64,000 nucleotides of DNA from Clostridiales bacterium (GCA_022793655.1 JAAWDG010000011.1:1-64000), one strand, 5' to 3'; positions 36,200 to 44,991 are shown, numbered from the stretch's first letter. Numbers and translations are program-made. Notes: generated from the sequence alone by a model not told the origin.

Positions 36200-38407
36200 A
36201 TGGACAAAACAGGAATTGAAAAGCTTTTTCTGACGCTGGAAAGTACTGGGAAAAGTTATGATAAAGAAAAAATCGCAAAGGCGTATGAGTATGCGAGAGC
36301 GCTCCACGAGGGGCAGTATCGGGCCAGTGGGGAAGAATATATCAGCCACCCACTTGCGGTGGCCGAGCTTGTTGCGGGTTTAGAGCTTGATTCCGATTCA
36401 ATCTGTGCAGCGCTGCTGCATGATGTGGTGGAGGATTGTTCTGACAAGACCTCGATTGAAGAAATTCAAAAGCTCTTTGGCGGTGAGATTGCGCTGTTAG
36501 TTGATGGCCTCACCAAATTAGTCCAGATCAAATATGAAGATCGGGACGATCAAAATATGGAAAATCTGCGCAAGATGTTTTTGGCCATGAGCAAGGACAT
36601 CCGTGTGATTTTTATCAAATTGTGCGATCGGCTGCATAATATGCGGACCTTGAATGCCAAAGCGGAAGAAAAACAGCGTTTGACCGCGCTTGAAACCATG
36701 AATGTATATGCGCCGCTTGCCCATCGTCTTGGTATGCAGAAAATCAAAAATGAGTTAGAGAATTTAGCGCTTTCTTATTTGGATCCGATTGGCTTTAAAG
36801 AGGTGCAGACTCATATTGAGGCTAAATTTGGCGAAAATATTGATTTTGTGGAAAATGTGCGGCGCCAAATTTCAGATCGATTAACCAAAGAGGGACTTAC
36901 TTTTACATTAGAGGGACGGGTTAAAAACGTCTATAGCATCTATCGTAAAATGTTTGAACAGAACAAAAGCTTTGATGAGATTTATGATTTTTATGCGTTA
37001 AGAGTGATTACACAAACCGAGCTTGAATGTTATTCGGTGCTTGGTATTATTCATGAGATGTATAATTCCATTCCCGGCCGGTTTAAAGATTACATTTCTA
37101 CACCAAAGCCTAATATGTATCAGTCCATTCACACAACCGTAATCGGGCGGGATGGCGTGCCTTTTGAAGTGCAGATTCGTACCTGGAAAATGCATCAGAT
37201 TGCCGAATACGGTATAGCCGCGCATTGGAAATACAAAACCGGCGAGCAGAGCAAAGAAGAAATTGACGAAAAGCTGAAATGGATCGCCAGACTCATTGAG
37301 ATTGAACGTGAAGAAATTGATCCGGAAGAGTTTATGCGCTCTCTCAAAATTGATATTTTTCATGATGAAACTTTTGTTTTTACCCCGAAAGGGGACGTAG
37401 TGACCCTGCCGCAGGGGGCGACGGTGATTGATTTTGCCTATGCGATTCATTCAGCGGTCGGCAACAAGATGACAGGTGCTAAAATTAACGGGATGATCTG
37501 TCCGATCGATACCATTCCCCAAAATGGAGAGATCGTTGAGATTATCACCTCGGGGGCTTCCAAAGGACCCAGCCGAGATTGGCTTAAGATTGTCAGAACA
37601 GCCGAAGCGCGCAATAAAATCCGTTCTTGGTTTAAAAAAGAGAAGCGCAGTGAAAATATTGATGTTGGCCGCGCCGAGATTGAACATGAAATGCGCCGGT
37701 ATGGCTGTCCATATACCGAAGAGCAGAAAAATTTAGTGCTTAGCAGCGTGGCTGCCCGTATTGGTATTCAAAGTGTAGAAGATTTATACAATACCGTGGG
37801 CTATGGCGGACTTTCCATGAGCAAGCTTTCGCCCCGTATCAAGGATGAATTTGATCGGACCGTGCGCGAAAAGGCGAGCAGTCCAGAGATCATATCGGTC
37901 GATCAAGTCTACACAAAACCGGCCGGCAAACGAAGCCTTGGCGGGGTTGTGATTGATGGCGTTGAGGGATGCAGTGTTAAATTTGCTAAGTGCTGCAATC
38001 CATTGCCGGGCGACGCAATCACTGGCTTTATTACAAAGGGGTATGGCGTTTCTATTCATAAAATTGACTGTCCTAATGTAAAACGGCTTTATGATGATGG
38101 AGAGAATCGCGAGCGATTTATCACCGCGTATTGGCAAAACCATGGCGGCGTGTCATCGAGCGAAAGTTTATTTGAGGCTTACCTTCAGATTTATGCCAAT
38201 GATTCTATTTCACTGGTGTCTGATATATCGACAGCGCTGGCTGATATGCATATTGCACTGCATCAAATCAATATGCAGAAAAAAGAGGGGGCGATTATGC
38301 TTAATTTAGTCATCAGCTGTAAGAATTTAGAGCATTTTCATTCGATTGTTTCGAGAATCAAAAAGATTCCAAACGTCAACAGTGTTGTCAGGGGGTTCAC
38401 GCAATGA
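36200..38407 (+). CDS. relA: RelA/SpoT bifunctional (p)ppGpp synthetase/hydrolase
   Basis: About 735 residues with all Rel domains: the HD hydrolase (YISHPLAVAELVAGL; AALLHDVVEDC; KLCDRLHNMRTL), the synthetase (GRFKDYISTPKPNMYQSIHTTVIG), TGS (DIFHDETFVFTPKGDVVTLPQGATVIDFAYAIHS), a zinc-finger-like CCNPLPGD region and a C-terminal ACT domain. Intact HD residues indicate that it both makes and degrades the alarmone. Placement between recJ and dtd is typical for Firmicutes. Confidence 0.97.
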   Translation: MDKTGIEKLFLTLESTGKSYDKEKIAKAYEYARALHEGQYRASGEEYISHPLAVAELVAGLELDSDSICAALLHDVVEDCSDKTSIEEIQKLFGGEIALLVDGLTKLVQIKYEDRDDQNMENLRKMFLAMSKDIRVIFIKLCDRLHNMRTLNAKAEEKQRLTALETMNVYAPLAHRLGMQKIKNELENLALSYLDPIGFKEVQTHIEAKFGENIDFVENVRRQISDRLTKEGLTFTLEGRVKNVYSIYRKMFEQNKSFDEIYDFYALRVITQTELECYSVLGIIHEMYNSIPGRFKDYISTPKPNMYQSIHTTVIGRDGVPFEVQIRTWKMHQIAEYGIAAHWKYKTGEQSKEEIDEKLKWIARLIEIEREEIDPEEFMRSLKIDIFHDETFVFTPKGDVVTLPQGATVIDFAYAIHSAVGNKMTGAKINGMICPIDTIPQNGEIVEIITSGASKGPSRDWLKIVRTAEARNKIRSWFKKEKRSENIDVGRAEIEHEMRRYGCPYTEEQKNLVLSSVAARIGIQSVEDLYNTVGYGGLSMSKLSPRIKDEFDRTVREKASSPEIISVDQVYTKPAGKRSLGGVVIDGVEGCSVKFAKCCNPLPGDAITGFITKGYGVSIHKIDCPNVKRLYDDGENRERFITAYWQNHGGVSSSESLFEAYLQIYANDSISLVSDISTALADMHIALHQINMQKKEGAIMLNLVISCKNLEHFHSIVSRIKKIPNVNSVVRGFTQ

Positions 38408-38859
38408 TTGCAGTGTTACAGCGGGTAAAACAGGCCTCCGTGACGGTAAACGAGCAATGTGTCGGTGAAATTAACCATGGTCTTTTAATCCTTTTAGGCG
38501 TCAAAGCAGGGGACACAGCGCGGGATGTAAACGCGCTGTGTGCCAAAATTGCAAAGCTTAGAATTTTTGAAGATGAGTCCGGCAAGATGAATTGTTCGGT
38601 GCGCGATGTAGGCGGTGCGTGCTTGGTTATTTCTAATTTTACGCTGCTGGCCGATTATCACCATGGGAACCGTCCGGATTTTTTAAACGCCGAAAAGCCA
38701 GCGCAGGCAAACGTACTCTATGAATCTTTTATCGAGAACTTGTCAGCGCTTTTAGAGGGGCGGGTGCAATGCGGAGAATTTGGGGCCGATATGCAGGTGT
38801 CTTTGGTGAACGATGGACCCGTAACGATTGTCATGGACAGTGAAATTTTAAAAAAATGA
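38404..38859 (+). CDS. dtd: D-aminoacyl-tRNA deacylase
   Basis: 151 residues. MIAVLQRVKQASVTVNEQCVGEINHGLLILLGV is the family start; SNFTLLADYHHGNRPDF has the S-x-FTL motif (usually SQFTL) and LVNDGPVTIVMDS is the GPVT/NxGPVT cross-subunit motif. It removes D-amino acids from mischarged tRNA. Overlaps relA by 4 nt (ATGA). Confidence 0.95.
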   Translation: MIAVLQRVKQASVTVNEQCVGEINHGLLILLGVKAGDTARDVNALCAKIAKLRIFEDESGKMNCSVRDVGGACLVISNFTLLADYHHGNRPDFLNAEKPAQANVLYESFIENLSALLEGRVQCGEFGADMQVSLVNDGPVTIVMDSEILKK

Positions 38860-38870
38860 AGTAGATAATT

Positions 38871-40331
38871 ATGATTGTTAATATTACAGGAAATACAAAT
38901 CGAAATTACGTTGAAAATTTATGTCTTATATTTTTCCCTGGTTCTAAGTTTGCAAAGGATGAAATATATACAGAAGAAACACCGGTATTAGAACTGTTGG
39001 TCGAGGAAGACGATGAATGGGTGCGGGCAAAAGCATCCATGAAAATAGGCGAGCAGAGTGCTTCTGGTTCGGGTGAACGTCGGCTGACTGTCCAGATGGC
39101 CAATAAAAAGGCCGTGGGTGAGGCCGTGCTGGAGGCTGGCCGCCGTCTTTGCGGTTATCAGCCGGCGTGGGGTTTTTTGACCGGTATACGCCCTGCAAAA
39201 ATTGCTTCTGATATGTTGGCCGAAGGCTGTGATGCGGCTACTGTGCGGCGTCGACTGCGCAATGAATACTTTTTAATTCCGAAAAAAGCGGCGCTGCTCA
39301 CGAATATTGCTGTCAATGAACAGAATATTATTGCTTCACTTGCGGAAAATAGTTGCAGCGTCTATATTTCGATTCCCTTTTGCCCAACTCGCTGTGCCTA
39401 TTGTTCTTTCGTTTCCTATTCGACCAAAAGACTGCTTTCCATGATTCCTGATTATATCGAACGATTAGTGCGGGATATTGATGATACCTTTGCTATGATT
39501 CAAAAGCTTGGCAAAAAAGTAGTGACGGTATATATTGGCGGCGGTACGCCCACAACGCTTAGCGCTGATGAATTATCGATCCTATTAAGTGCTGTGGAAA
39601 GAAATGTTGATGTTGGCCAGTTATTAGAATATACAGTTGAAGCTGGTCGGCCGGATACGGTGACAGCCGAAAAAATGAGCGTGCTGTTAGCGCATGGCGT
39701 AACCCGTGTGAGCATTAACCCACAGACTTTTAATGAGGCGGTCTTGGATCGAATTGGTCGGTGCCATACCGTAGAAGATTTTTACCGTGCTTATGATATT
39801 GCGCGCAACTCGGGCGTAAAATATATTAATGCGGATTTGATTGCCGGCTTGCCTGGCGAGGGGTTCCGCACGTTTGCCAAATCGGTCGATGCCATTTTGG
39901 CGCTGCGTCCGGATAATATTACCTATCATACATTTTGTGTAAAGAAAGCGGCCGATATATTGCGTTCAAACGCGGATATTTATTCCAGAACTGGCGGCGA
40001 TACGTTCAAGAGCGTTGATTATACACAGCTTAAGAGCAAGGCGGCTGGCTATATACCTTATTATATTTACCGACAGAAAAATTCCATGGGCAATCTTGAG
40101 AACGTTGGCTTTGCACTGCCTGGCGCCGAGGGACTTTATAATATTTTTATTATCGAAGAAGTTCATAGTATTTTTGCTATAGGCGCGGGCGCCTCGACCA
40201 AGATGGTTGGCGGGGGTAAGATTAAACGGGCGTTTATGCCTAAATATCCATATGAGTATTTGGCGATGAGCGAAGAGGCTATCACGAGTTATTATGAAAA
40301 AATAGATGAATTTTTCACAGAGAATGGGTGA
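38871..40331 (+). CDS. hemZ: coproporphyrinogen dehydrogenase HemZ (radical SAM)
   Basis: 486 residues. The radical-SAM cluster motif is CPTRCAYCSF; VYIGGGTPTTLSADEL, EYTVEAGRPDTVTAEK, RVSINPQTFN and YINADLIAGLPGEG continue the HemN-like fold. An extra N-terminal ~150 residues, as in B. subtilis HemZ, separates it from HemN. Anaerobic heme-type oxidation is the family role, but no other heme gene is near, so its substrate in this organism is uncertain. The usual location next to dtd and relA is kept. Confidence 0.9.
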   Translation: MIVNITGNTNRNYVENLCLIFFPGSKFAKDEIYTEETPVLELLVEEDDEWVRAKASMKIGEQSASGSGERRLTVQMANKKAVGEAVLEAGRRLCGYQPAWGFLTGIRPAKIASDMLAEGCDAATVRRRLRNEYFLIPKKAALLTNIAVNEQNIIASLAENSCSVYISIPFCPTRCAYCSFVSYSTKRLLSMIPDYIERLVRDIDDTFAMIQKLGKKVVTVYIGGGTPTTLSADELSILLSAVERNVDVGQLLEYTVEAGRPDTVTAEKMSVLLAHGVTRVSINPQTFNEAVLDRIGRCHTVEDFYRAYDIARNSGVKYINADLIAGLPGEGFRTFAKSVDAILALRPDNITYHTFCVKKAADILRSNADIYSRTGGDTFKSVDYTQLKSKAAGYIPYYIYRQKNSMGNLENVGFALPGAEGLYNIFIIEEVHSIFAIGAGASTKMVGGGKIKRAFMPKYPYEYLAMSEEAITSYYEKIDEFFTENG

Positions 40332-40336
40332 ATTGC

Positions 40337-41245
40337 ATGATCATATTGCGAAATCAGTTTTTGAGCGAAGCAGATAAAATGAAATATATTGGCGATTGTG
40401 AGAGGGCGTTTGAGCAAAAGCTTCGTTATATTTCGCAAAAAATTATAACCAGGCAAGGGGTAAAAATTGTCACCTTGTCTGGGCCTTCTTGCTCCTGCAA
40501 AACGACGGTGGTTAAAAAGCTGGTTCGGGATGTGAGCGAAGCGGGCAAGAGTATCAAAATTATTTCAATAGACGATTTTTTTCTCTCTCGCATTACCAAT
40601 CGAGAAGAAGCGTTAAAAAAAGGGGAGAAAATCGACTTTGACTCGATTGACGCCATTGATTTTGCGTATTTTTGCGAATGTTGTAATCAATTATTCGCTG
40701 GACATCCGGCTCGTTTGCCTGTGTTTGATTTTGTGAGCGCTACGCGAACCGGTTATATCGAGTGTAATCCCGCTGATTATGATATTATCGCTTTTGAAGG
40801 CATACAGGCTATTTATCCAGAGATTCGAGCTAAACTTTCCGAATATGGTTTTATGAGTATATTTATTAGTGTAGAAGGGCCAGTGCAAATTGGCGGCGAA
40901 ATATTTACAGGACGGGATATACGCTTTGCAAGACGGATGGTAAGAGACTATTATTTTCGCAATGCCAAGGCCGAGTTTACCATGTTTCTATGGGATAGCG
41001 TCATTGAAAATGAAGATAAAAATATGCTGCCCTATGCACACTTATCTGATATTCGTATCGACTCTTTTATTCCCTATGAACTCAATATGATTAAAGAACC
41101 GCTGGCGGCCATTCTTTCTACGGTGCCACCGGAGGATCAGCATTATAAGCAGGCTTGCGCCTTTATGGCACGGTTTGCCGATATTGTACCAATCAGCAGA
41201 AATTATTTGCCGAAAGATTCTATGTACAGGGAATTTTTGGGCTAA
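40337..41245 (+). CDS. uridine-kinase-like P-loop nucleoside kinase
   Basis: About 302 residues of the phosphoribulokinase/uridine kinase superfamily. P-loop VTLSGPSCSCKTTVVKKL (GxxxxCKT, with Cys at a position normally G/S), then ISIDDFF, PVFDFVSATRTGY and DIIAFEGIQAIYPEI (Walker B-like). The N-terminal ~45 residues are an extension relative to E. coli Udk. Likely phosphorylates uridine or a related nucleoside. ATG 40337 sits 6 nt after GGGTG; hemZ ends just before. Confidence 0.82.
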   Translation: MIILRNQFLSEADKMKYIGDCERAFEQKLRYISQKIITRQGVKIVTLSGPSCSCKTTVVKKLVRDVSEAGKSIKIISIDDFFLSRITNREEALKKGEKIDFDSIDAIDFAYFCECCNQLFAGHPARLPVFDFVSATRTGYIECNPADYDIIAFEGIQAIYPEIRAKLSEYGFMSIFISVEGPVQIGGEIFTGRDIRFARRMVRDYYFRNAKAEFTMFLWDSVIENEDKNMLPYAHLSDIRIDSFIPYELNMIKEPLAAILSTVPPEDQHYKQACAFMARFADIVPISRNYLPKDSMYREFLG

Positions 41246-41297
41246 TAAACCATTGGCGGCAAGCCAGTTAGTTTTTAGAAAGGCGTGATCTTATTTT

Positions 41298-42938
41298 ATG
41301 GCAAAGAAAGCAAAGAATTTATTTTTATCAGGTGTATTTATCCTGTCGATATCCAATATCATCATTAAAGTTATTGGGCTTATGTTTAAAATTCCCCTTA
41401 CCAATATTATTGGAGACAGCGGTATGGGCTATTTTAATTCGGCCTATACCATTTATGTATGGTTTTATATGATTAGTACCGCCGGCCTGCCGGTCGCTGT
41501 TTCGATTATGATCAGCGAGGCAAGAGCCAAAGGCAACCTGTTAGAAGTAAAACGTATCTATAAAGTGACAATGGGCTTGTTTTTGCTGATTGGCGCGGCC
41601 GGCACGGCTGTGATGATGTTAGGGGCTGGCGGCTTTGCTTCGCTTATCGGTAATGACGGAGCTCGTTTATCTATTTTGGCGATCGCTCCTACTTTGTTCT
41701 TTATCTGTATTTCCAGTGCGATCAGGGGCTATTTTCAAGGCTATCAGTACATGGTGCCTACTGCCATTTCGCAATTAATTGAGGCGGCGGGAAAACTGAT
41801 ATTTGGTATTTTGCTGGCATCCTATGCGGTATCTCGGTTTACCGAACAGTCGGCGCTGCCAACGGTTTCTTCTTATGCAATTTTTGGTCTCGATATTGCT
41901 GTTTTTCTCGGCATGCTGTACTTAATTTTTGCAAAGTTTCGTTTTAAAAGTGAGCAATTCGACAAAGATGTTGTTGCAAAAGAGACTGGTGTAGTGCGTA
42001 GCAATGGGCGTATTGCGGCGACGATTGCCAAAATTGCCATTCCGGTTACGATTAGCTCTTCGGTCATGAGCTTGACCAATTTAATTGATCTTTCGATTGT
42101 TATGCGGCGGCTGCAGTCAATCGGCCTTTCACAGGCGATGTCAAATGCGGTGTGGGGGAATTACTCCTCGCTTGCAGTGCCTATGTTTAATTTACCGCCT
42201 GTTTTGATTTATCCGATTTCTTATTCACTGGTTCCTTTGTTGTCTGGTTATTTTGCGGATGGCAGACAAGAGAAAGCGAATAAGACTATGCATAGTGCTA
42301 TTCGCATTTCGGCTATTATCATTATTCCTATGGCGCTCGGCCTCTCTGTGATGGCGGAACCAATCTTGAAGTTGCTGTATAACCCGCATTCGGCCGAAAT
42401 GGCGGCACCGCTGCTCTCGATATTAGCGCTTTCGGTTTTCTTTGTCGGTATGATTGCCATCACAAATGCCATTTTGCAGGCGTCTGGTCATGAAAAACTG
42501 CCCATTTTGTCAATGGTGGCAGGTGCTGTTGTCAAAATCATTTCCAGTTTGATTTTAATTGGTATACCTTCGATTGGTATCTATGGTACGCCGATTGGCA
42601 CATTCTTGTGTTATATGACAACCACAATTATTAATTTTTATTATATTGCGAAGTACACCGGCGTGGTGCCCAAATTGGTTCAAACCTTTCTTAAACCATT
42701 GGCCGCGGGCTTTGTCTGCTGTATGGGCGCGTATGGCACGTATTTTGTTGCGAGTCGTTTTGTGGATGTATCAAGCCGTGTTGGCAACGGGATTGCTACG
42801 CTGGCGGCTATTATGATTGCTTGCATTCTTTATCTTACTTTGCTATTATTGTGTAAAGGACTTGATAAAGAAGATATTTGCATGTTGCCAAAGGGAAATA
42901 AAATCGCAGGCCTTTTACATAAAATGAGGCTTATGTAA
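41298..42938 (+). CDS. MATE/MOP-superfamily flippase (SpoVB/YabM-like)
   Basis: 546 residues with about 14 transmembrane segments. The start KNLFLSGVFILSISNIIIKVIGLMFKIPLTNIIGDSGMGYFNSAY, GLPVAVSIMISEARAKG and IRGYFQGYQYMVPTAISQLIEA are typical of the polysaccharide/lipid II flippase branch with SpoVB, YabM and MurJ-like proteins. Position before rqcP-yabP-yabQ-divIC matches yabM of B. subtilis, except that mazG (yabN) is missing between. Likely moves a lipid-linked wall precursor, perhaps during cortex synthesis. Confidence 0.88.
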   Translation: MAKKAKNLFLSGVFILSISNIIIKVIGLMFKIPLTNIIGDSGMGYFNSAYTIYVWFYMISTAGLPVAVSIMISEARAKGNLLEVKRIYKVTMGLFLLIGAAGTAVMMLGAGGFASLIGNDGARLSILAIAPTLFFICISSAIRGYFQGYQYMVPTAISQLIEAAGKLIFGILLASYAVSRFTEQSALPTVSSYAIFGLDIAVFLGMLYLIFAKFRFKSEQFDKDVVAKETGVVRSNGRIAATIAKIAIPVTISSSVMSLTNLIDLSIVMRRLQSIGLSQAMSNAVWGNYSSLAVPMFNLPPVLIYPISYSLVPLLSGYFADGRQEKANKTMHSAIRISAIIIIPMALGLSVMAEPILKLLYNPHSAEMAAPLLSILALSVFFVGMIAITNAILQASGHEKLPILSMVAGAVVKIISSLILIGIPSIGIYGTPIGTFLCYMTTTIINFYYIAKYTGVVPKLVQTFLKPLAAGFVCCMGAYGTYFVASRFVDVSSRVGNGIATLAAIMIACILYLTLLLLCKGLDKEDICMLPKGNKIAGLLHKMRLM

Positions 42939-42967
42939 ATCAATAAATTAAAGAGAAGGAAAAATAA

Positions 42968-43210
42968 ATGAGACTTGATAAATATTTGAAGGTTTCGCGG
43001 CTTATTAAGCGAAGAACAGTCGCCAATGACGCTTGCGACGGATCGCATATCATGGTAAATGGCCGATCGGCCAAGGCGTCTTATCAGGTGAAAATAGGCG
43101 ATGTGATTGAAATTAAGTTAGGGGCTAAAACATCGAAATTTAAAGTGCTGGATGTGCGTGAGCATGTGCAGAAAAATGACGCTTCAGATATGTATGAGGT
43201 TATAGAGTAA
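42968..43210 (+). CDS. rqcP: RqcP (YabO) S4-domain ribosome quality control factor
   Basis: 80 residues that are almost entirely an S4 domain (MRLDKYLKVSRLIKRRTVANDACDGSHIMVNGRSAKASYQVKIGDVIEI). RqcP works with RqcH on split 50S subunits to add alanine tails to stalled chains. Size and genomic neighbours fit RqcP rather than heat-shock Hsp15. AGAAGGA lies just before the ATG. Confidence 0.93.
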   Translation: MRLDKYLKVSRLIKRRTVANDACDGSHIMVNGRSAKASYQVKIGDVIEIKLGAKTSKFKVLDVREHVQKNDASDMYEVIE

Positions 43211-43220
43211 AGATTTTTCG

Positions 43221-43228
43221 CATATAAT
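43221..43228 (+). promoter_or_regulatory. candidate sporulation (sigma-E-type) -10 upstream of yabP
   Basis: CATATAAT resembles the sigma-E -10 (CATACAAT), and GTTATAG lies upstream near the expected -35. yabP and yabQ are sigma-E genes in B. subtilis, which is why I note it. The match is modest and rqcP would also read through. Confidence 0.3.
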
Positions 43229-43262
43229 CCAAATGGATCATCCATATAGGGGGTATATGCAC

Positions 43263-43532
43263 ATGAGTGAACAAACTATGACCGAAAAGCCACACGCCAT
43301 CGCGGTGAAAAATCGCGAGATTGCTACGGTAACCGGTGTGAGCGAGGTTTTAAATTTTGATGAAGAGGGAATTATGCTGAAAACCAGCATGGGTACCCTT
43401 GGCATTGATGGAGAAGACCTGCGAATTACAAGACTTGATTTAGATCGCCAAGAGGTAGATTTTGAAGGCAAAATCAACGGTTTCATGTATGCACAGCAAG
43501 CCAAACGAAAAGGGCTCTTTCGGAAAAACTAA
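43263..43532 (+). CDS. yabP: sporulation protein YabP
   Basis: About 89 residues of the YabP/YqfC family (HAIAVKNREIATVTGVSEVLNFDEEGIMLKTSMGTLGIDGEDLRITRLDLDRQEVDFEGKINGFMY). Needed, with YabQ, for spore cortex formation. ATG 43263 is 9 nt after AGGGGG; ATGs at 43257 and 43233 are less well spaced. Its stop codon overlaps the yabQ start by one base. Confidence 0.93.
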   Translation: MSEQTMTEKPHAIAVKNREIATVTGVSEVLNFDEEGIMLKTSMGTLGIDGEDLRITRLDLDRQEVDFEGKINGFMYAQQAKRKGLFRKN

Positions 43533-44044
43533 TGGATATTACCGATCGCAGAGTTCTTTTATTAACGGCTTATTCACTTGTTTTAGGTGTATTTCTGGGC
43601 CTGTGCTGGGGTGTGTTGTCATTTATTCGCATTGTCTTGACCCCTTCTGCTAAGACAGATGTAAAATCGCGCATTATGTGTGATATGATCACCTTCTTTT
43701 TTGATGTGTTCTTTGCACTGTTTTCATCGGTGGCGGCTGTGTTTTTGTTTTTTGGCGCGAATAATGGGCGCATACGTCTTTTGGGTTTAGTGGGCTGCGG
43801 TGTAGGTTTCGTTGTCTATCACACGCTGATTGGCAAGCGGCTCTTGAAGGCGGCCGAGCGTTTTGTTCATATCGTTCGACGGGGTCTTATATTTATTTAT
43901 CGCAAAACATTGGGACGCGTATTTACTATGTTCAAAAATATGTTTATGGCTCCTTGGCGTTTTGCGAAGCGAAAGATGGGACAAAGAAAGAAGAAAGTAA
44001 AGGCAGTCAAACGACGCAAATCTACAGAAAAATTTACGATATGA
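43532..44044 (+). CDS. yabQ: spore cortex biosynthesis protein YabQ
   Basis: 170 residues. Three or four transmembrane segments (LLLTAYSLVLGVFLGLCWGVLSFI; ITFFFDVFFALFSSVAAVFLFF; LLGLVGCGVGFVVYHTLIG) and a very basic C-terminal tail (RFAKRKMGQRKKKVKAVKRRK) match YabQ, a membrane protein of the forespore outer membrane. Overlaps yabP (TAATG). A structured repeat (unit A) begins 2 nt after the stop codon. Confidence 0.9.
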   Translation: MDITDRRVLLLTAYSLVLGVFLGLCWGVLSFIRIVLTPSAKTDVKSRIMCDMITFFFDVFFALFSSVAAVFLFFGANNGRIRLLGLVGCGVGFVVYHTLIGKRLLKAAERFVHIVRRGLIFIYRKTLGRVFTMFKNMFMAPWRFAKRKMGQRKKKVKAVKRRKSTEKFTI

Positions 44045-44045
44045 C

Positions 44046-44157
44046 AAGAATAACCCTAAAGGGTTATTCTTACGAAATTTAACTGGTCGTGCGGATGCAC
44101 GACCTGCCGGATTATCCGGCACCGTTAAATTTCAAGGTAGCTGAAACTTTATGATAC
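44046..44157 (+). repeat. 112-bp structured repeat, unit A
   Basis: A 26-nt hairpin at 44046-44071 (AAGAATAACCCT/AGGGTTATTCTT), then a closing helix GAAATTTAAC (44074) with GTTAAATTTC (44124). Two hairpins sit inside it: GGTCGTGC/GCACGACC and TGCCGG/CCGGCA. The tail is GGTAGCTGAAACTTTATGA. Unit B starts exactly 112 nt after unit A. Confidence 0.8.
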
Positions 44158-44268
44158 AACAAAAACCCTGGCGGGTAATTCTTGGAAAGATTGACTTGTC
44201 ACCTAAAAAGGTGACATTCCGGCAGTGCCGGAAACGCCAATCTTTATGGTAGTTAAAACCTTTATAAC
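44158..44268 (+). repeat. 111-bp structured repeat, unit B
   Basis: A degraded first hairpin (CCC/GGG core kept, ending TAATTCTT), closing helix AAAGATTG (44186) with CAATCTTT (44238), inner hairpins TGTCACCT/AGGTGACA and TTCCGGC/GCCGGAA, and tail GGTAGTTAAAACC. It is directly abutted by units A and C. Confidence 0.78.
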
Positions 44269-44372
44269 AAGAACACTCCTAACGGATTGCTCTTAGAAAG
44301 TTCATCTTTTTGCTTTCTTAAGCGAAATTCCAGCGAAGCTGGAAACGATGAATTTTTCGTTAGCTGAACGGT
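44269..44372 (+). repeat. structured repeat, unit C
   Basis: First hairpin 26 nt (AAGAACACTCC...GGATTGCTCTT), closing helix AAAGTTCATC (44297) with GATGAATTTT (44347, one G-T pair), inner hairpins GCTT/AAGC and TTCCAGC/GCTGGAA, tail TTAGCTGAAC. It ends about 30 nt before the divIC ribosome site. Confidence 0.78.
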
Positions 44373-44414
44373 TGCGCGATACATAGAATCATCAATAGAT
44401 TGAAAGAGGACGTA

Positions 44415-44690
44415 ATGAAAAACTGGAATTTTTTTATGAAAATAGCCGTGCTTGTGTTCCTTTTATTTGGTATTATCACGACGGTACAGTTAAATTTACA
44501 AATTTCTGAACTGAAAAAAACAGCTACCGCGTCTCGCAGTGAAATTGATTCATTGAATGACGATATTGATGAATTAATCGATGAAATCGAGCAGCCCATT
44601 GACGAAAATTATATCATGAAATTTGCAAGAGAAAGTTTAAACTATCATTTGCCGTCTGAAATTGTATATTATAATGATATGACCAAATAA
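44415..44690 (+). CDS. divIC: septum formation initiator, DivIC/FtsL/FtsB family
   Basis: About 91 residues with the family layout: a short cytoplasmic end, one transmembrane helix (FFMKIAVLVFLLFGIITTVQLNLQI), a coiled coil (ELKKTATASRSEIDSLNDDIDELIDEIEQPI) and the tail EnYIMKFARESLNYHLPSEIVYYN that mirrors DivIC 'YIEKIAREELGLVKPGEIVF'. Acts in the divisome with FtsL. ATG 44415 is preferred to TTG 44400 because AAAGAGGA lies between. Its stop codon lies within the first hairpin of repeat unit D. Confidence 0.88.
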   Translation: MKNWNFFMKIAVLVFLLFGIITTVQLNLQISELKKTATASRSEIDSLNDDIDELIDEIEQPIDENYIMKFARESLNYHLPSEIVYYNDMTK

Positions 44691-44800
44691 GAATAAGCCT
44701 TACGGCTTATTCTTATAAAATTTGACTTTTAATGAAAACAGCATTCTGCCTTAAGGCAGAATCGTCAAATTTTAAGTTAGTGGAAAGTTTGAAATTAAAT
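44689..44800 (+). repeat. 112-bp structured repeat, unit D
   Basis: First hairpin 26 nt (AAGAATAAGCC/GGCTTATTCTT), starting inside the divIC stop codon. Closing helix AAAATTTGAC (44717) with GTCAAATTTT (44764), inner hairpins TTTT/AAAA (weak) and ATTCTGCC/GGCAGAAT, tail GTTAGTGGAAAG. The next first-hairpin starts exactly 112 nt later. Confidence 0.78.
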
Positions 44801-44930
44801 AAGAACAATTCTAACGGATTGATCTTAAAGAATAAGCCATGCGGCTTGGCCTTAGAAAATTAAACTTGCCGCGTAAGTAAGCGGCATTTTTGTAAAACCG
44901 AAACCGTTTAATTTTCAGATAGCTAAAAAA
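44801..44930 (+). repeat. structured repeat, unit E with a doubled first hairpin
   Basis: Two 26-nt first hairpins in tandem (44801-44826, AAGAACAATTC...GATCTT; 44828-44853, AAGAATAAGCC...GGCCTT). A closing helix AAAATTAAAC (44856) with GTTTAATTTT (44906, perfect) follows, then the inner hairpin TGCCGC/GCGGCA and tail AGATAGCTAAAA. The second inner hairpin is poor. Confidence 0.75.
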
Positions 44931-44991
44931 ATGAGAAAAATAAGGGCAAGTTCGCATCTTAGTCCAAGATATAAAAAATGAGGAAGTTGCT

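Noticed and set aside
44046-44071. First hairpins of the repeat units as ordinary Rho-independent terminators.
   Set aside because: No T-run follows any of them, and in unit E two occur in a row inside a gap without genes.
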